From NCBI GenBank assembly GCA_031772625.1, contig CM062816.1, positions 1,667,753,385 through 1,667,817,384 of the forward strand: 64,000 nt of DNA, in the 5' to 3' direction. A model generated the notes under the pieces. It saw only the letters and a list, made by a program, of their open reading frames with translations. It had not been told where the DNA came from and ran no database searches. Shown here piece by piece: positions 59,078-64,000 of the stretch; position 1 is the stretch's first letter, and each line of letters opens with the position of its first letter. The DNA comes from Pinus tabuliformis. Its lineage: Eukaryota > Streptophyta > Pinopsida > Pinales > Pinaceae. Made by a program: the position numbers and the translations under genes.

Positions 59078-59345
59078 GTGTGTATACTGGAACGATGTTT
59101 TTTTTTTTAGGTGTAAATTTTGCGGCTGTTTTAAAAATGGCAGTGACTACGAAATTTTCTACAAAATTTTCCTGCAAAATATAGCTTCAGAATGAAAGTG
59201 TTGATACTGGAATAATGATTTTTTTTTTAGGTGTCAATTTTGCGGCTGTTTTAAAAATGGCAGTGACTACGAAATTTTCCTGCAAAATATAGCTTCAGAA
59301 CGAAAGTGTTGATACTGGAATAATGATTTTTTTTTTTAGGGTCAA
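59078..59345. repeat. Three-unit tandem repeat, about 110-120 bp
   Basis: Units start at about 59085, 59205 and 59315 with ggaa-gatg/aatgattttttttttaggtg and continue ttttgcggctgttttaaaaatg. The first unit is longer by a small duplication (gaaattttctacaaaattttcctgc). Confidence 0.9.
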
Positions 59346-61480
59346 TTTTCAAACTTTTTAAAAAATGCTAATAAAACCAGCTTTTTATGTCTCAAACAAA
59401 GTTAAATTTTAAGGAAAAAACACATTAATGTTTCTGGTAGAATATCATTTTTCTTTCCTAAGTATAAATTTAACATGTTTTCAACCACAACATGCTAGAT
59501 ACAAAAGAAATTGAAATTTTTTTAACTATAAAATTAAAAAAACATGACATTATGAACAAATTATATCACTGAATGAATTCAAAAGTCTTTATTTGTATAC
59601 TGAGTAAAACAAACATTATATCTCTAAAACAGACATTATATCTTCATTAACACCCCCATCGGGGGTAGATGTGATTTCTTTGATACTATTGTTGTTACAA
59701 ATTAATAATCTTACATGTTAATGCAAATGTGGTACTTTGCTTTATTTAAATGTTTAACAAGGATAAAAGCTTAAACAATTGTATAGTTAATATTTCCATA
59801 ATTTTTTTAATTCTATCTTGAATGTGTTAACCAACCTTACCTACAAAAAAATTGTCAGATGAACCAAAAAAATCATATAAATACCCCAATGTTACATAAG
59901 TTCAATAAAATATTAAACTATGTAAATCTTTTTTCAATTTTTTTTTTTCAAATAATGATTGTGAGATTAAATCAAAGATTTTTGTGATCCATAATGTAGA
60001 TATAAGTCTTTCCGATTAATCACATCGTTATGAGCTTAAAAGTTTCCATAATGGTATTTCTTTCTAAAATGCTTGCAAGTTTATAGCTAATTCCTTATCT
60101 TACAAGAAAATTTAAAAATCATTATCATGATAATCTCAACTGCATGATTCTCTACAACCATTTTAAAAAGCCTCTTAAATTACTATTATTTATAACTATA
60201 CTCTTTAAAAGATATGGGCATTTTCTTAAGGCCATATATTCCATATGAGTTATTTTTGAGGTTTTGGTTTATGAAATGTTATGAATACCTTTTTAGGTAT
60301 TTTTTAAGTGCAAATGTTTCATATGATTATTCTTGGGTTTTAAAAATGTTTTCAAAATATTAAAAACAATTTTAAAAATAGAAAGATTTTTTTAAATTTA
60401 TATGTTCTATTGCTCTTGACATTTTAGATTTTTAAATGTTAAGAATACTTTTTAAAAATATTTAGATATAAACTTTTTTAAAGTCCATATCTTCTCTATA
60501 AGTCCATATATTTAGTTATTCTTAAGGTTCTAATTTTTAAAAGGTTAAAGAACACTCATTTCTATGCAAGATGGTGATGAGACACAATGTCACCAACTTT
60601 ATTTACTATAAATATTTTTTTTAATCACATGCACATGCATCATAAACAAGGGAGCTTTTAGTTAGCCAATTTTTAATAATGCAACATAATTAAGTAATTT
60701 AATAATCGTGTTTTAAGGTGGCAGAAACCATAAGCTTACTCTTTAAATGATGTAATATCTTATTGTCATGGTACATGTTTATTTTATTTTTCTGAATTTA
60801 AGTAGAATGCAAATTACCAAAATATTCATGAATTAGATAGAAATAAGCATCGTCAAAAAATTGACAGCACCCTAATATTCGAGGAAGCTGCCATAGACTT
60901 AAAGATGCTCATTTATTTTACTTCTATTTTTGTTGATGTTGCCACTATGACGCATACATTATCCAGTGGCATTTCACATTAGGTTCTATGTTGCATCTTG
61001 AAAATATTTTGTTAGATCGAGTATCTTGAACATGATGTTAGCAGCATTTTTTGTTTATTAAAATTGAGCAAATCGTTTTATTTGAAATGTGAATTTTCAC
61101 CCACCAAATGTATGACAGACTTCAAAATTTATTTTAAAAACTAAAATTAAGTGATCAAACGTGATGAAGTCTTTTATTAAGAATTGGCAGTAAAATTTGC
61201 TTGACAGATGCGCGCTTCGATTCTTGATCTTGGCCAAGATTCTTGATCTAATGGGCTACCAAAAGATTTACCGAAGAAAATAATTTGATTTAACCTTACA
61301 CATATTTATTCATTTCGGGGCTTGATTCGAACATTGTCCAAATTACAAATAGTTACAATTTCGCATATTAATTATATGCGACAACCACAAAGTTCTTGAA
61401 ACGGAGAAAATGGTCCAACGTACTCATGAATTTGATTTTCAGATAAATGACACTCAAGCTGGTACATGACCCTCCTATAA
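59346..61480. other. AT-rich region without recognised gene
   Basis: No coding frame with motifs and no LTR or LINE signals. A small GC stem, acccccatcgggggt, lies at about 59651-59665, resembling the stem at 1301-1317. The 60180-60560 segment repeats loosely aaaaatatttagatat-like wording. Confidence 0.55.
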
Positions 61481-61488
61481 AACATCCG

Positions 61489-61812
61489 CTACTTTTTTCC
61501 CCGCTTACTTGTTGAGTAGCTGGTGCTTGCATTTTGTCCAGGAAATTTTACGTTCATGCTCTTCTTTCTTTGTTCATTCTCAATCTTGATATAGAAATAA
61601 CCAGCGGCCATCGGTGGTCCAAGTCGATTTTCATTGGCAAATGCTCTGGTGCTGAAGTTCTCCCGCGAGTTGGGCTTAATTAAGGGATGGCATGGATCCT
61701 TGAACAATGTGAAAACCATCTTGCTAGTACGCGTGGGTGTCGGAGCTTCGTACGTGAGAAGACTGTCGCTCGGCAAAACTGATATTGCACCACAAAGAAA
61801 CCCAAGAGATTT
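61489..61812 (-). CDS. Unrecognised 108-codon open frame, possible exon
   Basis: A minus-strand frame is open from just after a TGA near 61813 to TAG at 61489. It reads SLGFLCGAISVLPSDSLLTY, then FTLFKDPCHPLIKPNSRENF, then ENRLGPPMAAGYFYIKIENE, ending Ser/Lys-rich (STSKRGKK). The only in-frame ATG is the one beginning MVFTLF, about 20 residues after the TTG codon at 61776. Base composition is far less AT-rich than the surrounding kilobases, which argues for past or present coding. No domain, signal peptide or membrane segment is evident. It could be a terminal exon of a host gene running from the right, though the GC palindromes lie immediately there. No function proposed. Confidence 0.35.
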   Translation of the reverse strand, partial: KSLGFLCGAISVLPSDSLLTYEAPTPTRTSKMVFTLFKDPCHPLIKPNSRENFSTRAFANENRLGPPMAAGYFYIKIENEQRKKSMNVKFPGQNASTSYSTSKRGKK

Positions 61813-61902
61813 TGATCATTCGATCCAACACATTAACACGCATTAAACCGAAATAACATTAACACACATTCAATCCAATGATTTCAAAGATCAAGAAAAA
61901 GC

Positions 61903-62107
61903 GCAGCGCCACCCCCGGGCCGCCCCGCCCCGCCCGACCGGCGGCGGGTTGATTCCGGGAATCGACCCGCCGCCGGTCGGGCGGGGCGGGGCGGCCCGGG
62001 GGTGGCGCTGCATGGATAGATCCATGCAGCGCCACCCCCGGGCCGCCCCGCCCCGGCCGCCCCGCCCCGCCCGACCGGCGGCGGGTCGATTCCGGGAATC
62101 GACCCGC
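61903..62107. repeat. Very GC-rich nested palindromes
   Basis: A 54-bp arm (61903-61956, starting gcagcgccacccccgggc and ending gattcc) is followed directly by its near-perfect inverted copy (61957-62011). After atggatagatccat the arm is repeated (62026-62093) with a 14-bp internal expansion (ggccgccccgcccc), then a truncated inverted copy (62094-62107). GC content is far above the AT-rich surroundings. Open frames across it are by-products of composition. Confidence 0.9.
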
Positions 62108-63920
62108 GGAGCTTGTCTTTAAAAATATGTGCGATAAACAATTCTGCATGCGTTTCTGGGGTAAAGTTTTGGTGTTTCATATGTGCAATAAACAATTCTG
62201 CCTGGTTTATTTTATAAGGCACTTCAAAAAATGAACACGGTTACTTTTATACTTTGTAAATGAATACGGATATGGAATTTTTTTAATTAAATCCGTCACG
62301 ATCTGTTTATTCTGTTCAGTATTGTCTATGGGTATGGGCGTAAATAAAAATGGTGCTGTTTAACTGTTTTGTAATTGAGTTTTTGTTCGATTGAATTTTG
62401 TCATATAAATTTTGGAGAGTGTAATTTTTAATTTGCACAAGCGTAGTTTTTAAAAATGAGAAATTCAAATTATGAACTATAATCTCATTATAAATTATAA
62501 TCTCAAGTTATAATCTTAACCGATCATTAACTAAATATAATTAAAACTTACAATGTCAACAAAATAATTAACCGATTATAATTCTAACTTGCAATTTTAA
62601 CAAAATAATCAGCAGATTATAATTCTAGCTCACTCTTATCAAATTTTGAATAAGAATAACCCCCATACGCATATATAATATAGAAGAGTTAGACTAGGCG
62701 TTGTGGGCGACATGGACTTACACACCGTATTGCAGAAGGAAAAAGAAGAGTTGACATGTTTTATCTTTGCTGGGCACCATTTACGAACTAGTGCAAATTT
62801 CAAAACAGTCAGCGAACGGTCAGTTATTTACGAGCCAAGCCAATTTCCATTACCAATGTAAATGAAGGTATGTATTTACTTTGTAATTTGTTACTGTCGA
62901 TAATTCTTGCTGTTTCATTACACGGAGATGTTCAAAATGTTTTGTTTGGCTTTTTTTCCACCAACTATCCCAACCGATACATTTTTTGAAAGATACACTG
63001 CTTGATGTTAATGTTTATGATTTTAATTTAGTTCACTATTATAATTATTTAAATTATGTTTCGTACGTAATGATATTGACCATTGTTGACTTTTTTTTCA
63101 ATATAAATTGAAAATTTATTTAAAAAATGTTTTATTCATCCAAACATAATTCAAAGAAAAATAATAAATTTGAAATCTAATTAAATTAAGATGTCAATTT
63201 TTAAAAATAACATGACATGACAGCATACATAGCATGGAAATAGTGGAGGATATACATAGCATGACAGTATCTTTTTTTAATAATCTTAATTTTAATATTT
63301 TATTAAAAAAATATGTTTTGTATTATTTTATCAATTTTATTTCGTAAGATTGTGATAGTTTATAAGTTTTTAAATAAGCCGTACAACATTTTTGTCTATC
63401 TAAACGTTGGTTTTAAGGTAAAGTCTTTCCGGTGAGTTGATATATTTAAAATAAGTATTATGTGTTAAATTTAATGTCATTTTACGTTATGGAAATATGA
63501 GAAATTGCATGTTGTATGCGTGTATATATGATTAATTTTGAATATGGGCACCTTAATATTTTTTTATTTGTTTACAAGAATGAGAAATATTTACATTAAG
63601 TCTACACCCAAACCACATGGAATACAGGGGAGGATAAGCACTTTACTTGAGGATGCCTATATTGAGGACACATTATTTGGGGTTGGTTGTGGAACTAAGA
63701 CAAAAAGTGGTGTTAAGGAAGAGTATTGAAGCATTGGATGCTTATCTAAGAGAGCAAGGAGATTTATGGTGAGCATAGAGTAGCCTAGATGGTTATAGGA
63801 GAGAATAGAGGTTGGGAGAGTTGGAATCTTTCATTGCTATGTATTTGATGCTTGATATTCAAGTGTATTTTTAGTAGGATATTCCTAGAAATAATTTAAT
63901 AGATTGGACTATTTTTACTA
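62108..63920. other. AT-rich region without recognised gene
   Basis: No gene recognised. A short duplication (gtgc-ataaacaattctgc) lies at 62130-62200. The 63-codon plus frame at 63538-63729 has no family motif. Confidence 0.55.
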
Positions 63921-63924
63921 GATT

Positions 63925-64000
63925 GGGCGGGGTGGCGGTGGAGGGGGGGCGGGGTGGGCGGGGAGGGAGCGGTGGCAGTGGAGGGGTGGGCGGAGGAGAG
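63925..64000 (+). repeat. G-rich tract at window end
   Basis: Runs of 3-7 G separated by short spacers (gggcggggtggcggtgg and similar), continuing beyond the window. Potential G-quadruplex. Composition contrasts with the AT-rich flank. Confidence 0.9.

Noticed and set aside
61859..62222. Gly/Pro/Arg-rich minus-strand frames
   Set aside because: They read through the GC-rich palindromes; amino-acid composition simply reflects G and C runs.

Overview
The window looks like intergenic DNA from a large plant genome, most likely a conifer. It is AT-rich, carries no intact host gene that I can recognise, and is built from old, nested and decayed retroelements. The conifer assignment is an inference. 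It rests mainly on a Penelope-like element with a GIY-YIG endonuclease; such elements ('Dryad' type) are known in conifers and are otherwise very rare in plants. The other elements are plant Ty3/gypsy types with initiator-Met tRNA primer sites and plant L1-like LINEs with DUF4283-type ORF1 and RNase H.

Layout. (1) About 1.0-19.3 kb is a nest. The outer element is a large non-autonomous minus-strand LTR element with a 3.4-kb LTR on the right (15909-19303), a non-coding internal region (13450-15908), and a left LTR split into three pieces (about 1000-1296, 7088-7501, 13165-13449). The splits were made by two later insertions. One (1297-7087) carries fragments of host genes, including three intron-separated exons of a TOPLESS-type corepressor. 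The other (7502-13164) is a gag-only LTR element whose LTRs contain a tRNA-like pol III promoter block. (2) 19.3-23.8 kb is AT-rich and empty apart from small tandem duplications. (3) 23801-31600 is a complete but dead Ty3/gypsy chromovirus-like element on the minus strand, with 5-bp target duplications (actat), a PBS, and mutated catalytic residues in protease and integrase. (4) About 32.15-36.5 kb is a decayed plus-strand LINE, split at 32986-35358 by a 5'-truncated Penelope-like element (minus strand) with a 19-bp target duplication and a hammerhead-ribozyme core near its 3' end. (5) 38294-44806 is a full-length minus-strand LINE with an 18-bp target duplication, a poly(A) tail, ORF1, and an ORF2 encoding EN, RT and RNase H, joined by an ATGA stop-start overlap. 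(6) 45.5-46.7 kb holds three copies of one SINE-like family, two of them as a close inverted pair. (7) 47.8-54.3 kb holds a foldback element, dispersed repeat blocks, a decayed coiled-coil gene of likely retroelement origin, and a tandem array of stem-loops. (8) About 55.89-58.98 kb is a 5'-truncated minus-strand LINE, followed by a 3-unit tandem repeat. (9) 61.5-62.1 kb has a short unrecognised open frame and a very GC-rich set of nested palindromes. The window ends in a G-rich tract.

The genes do not form a pathway. Each coding region belongs to a mobile element or is a captured, broken host fragment. All boundaries come from reading internal repeats, target duplications, primer sites and protein motifs by eye; no alignment software or database search was used.
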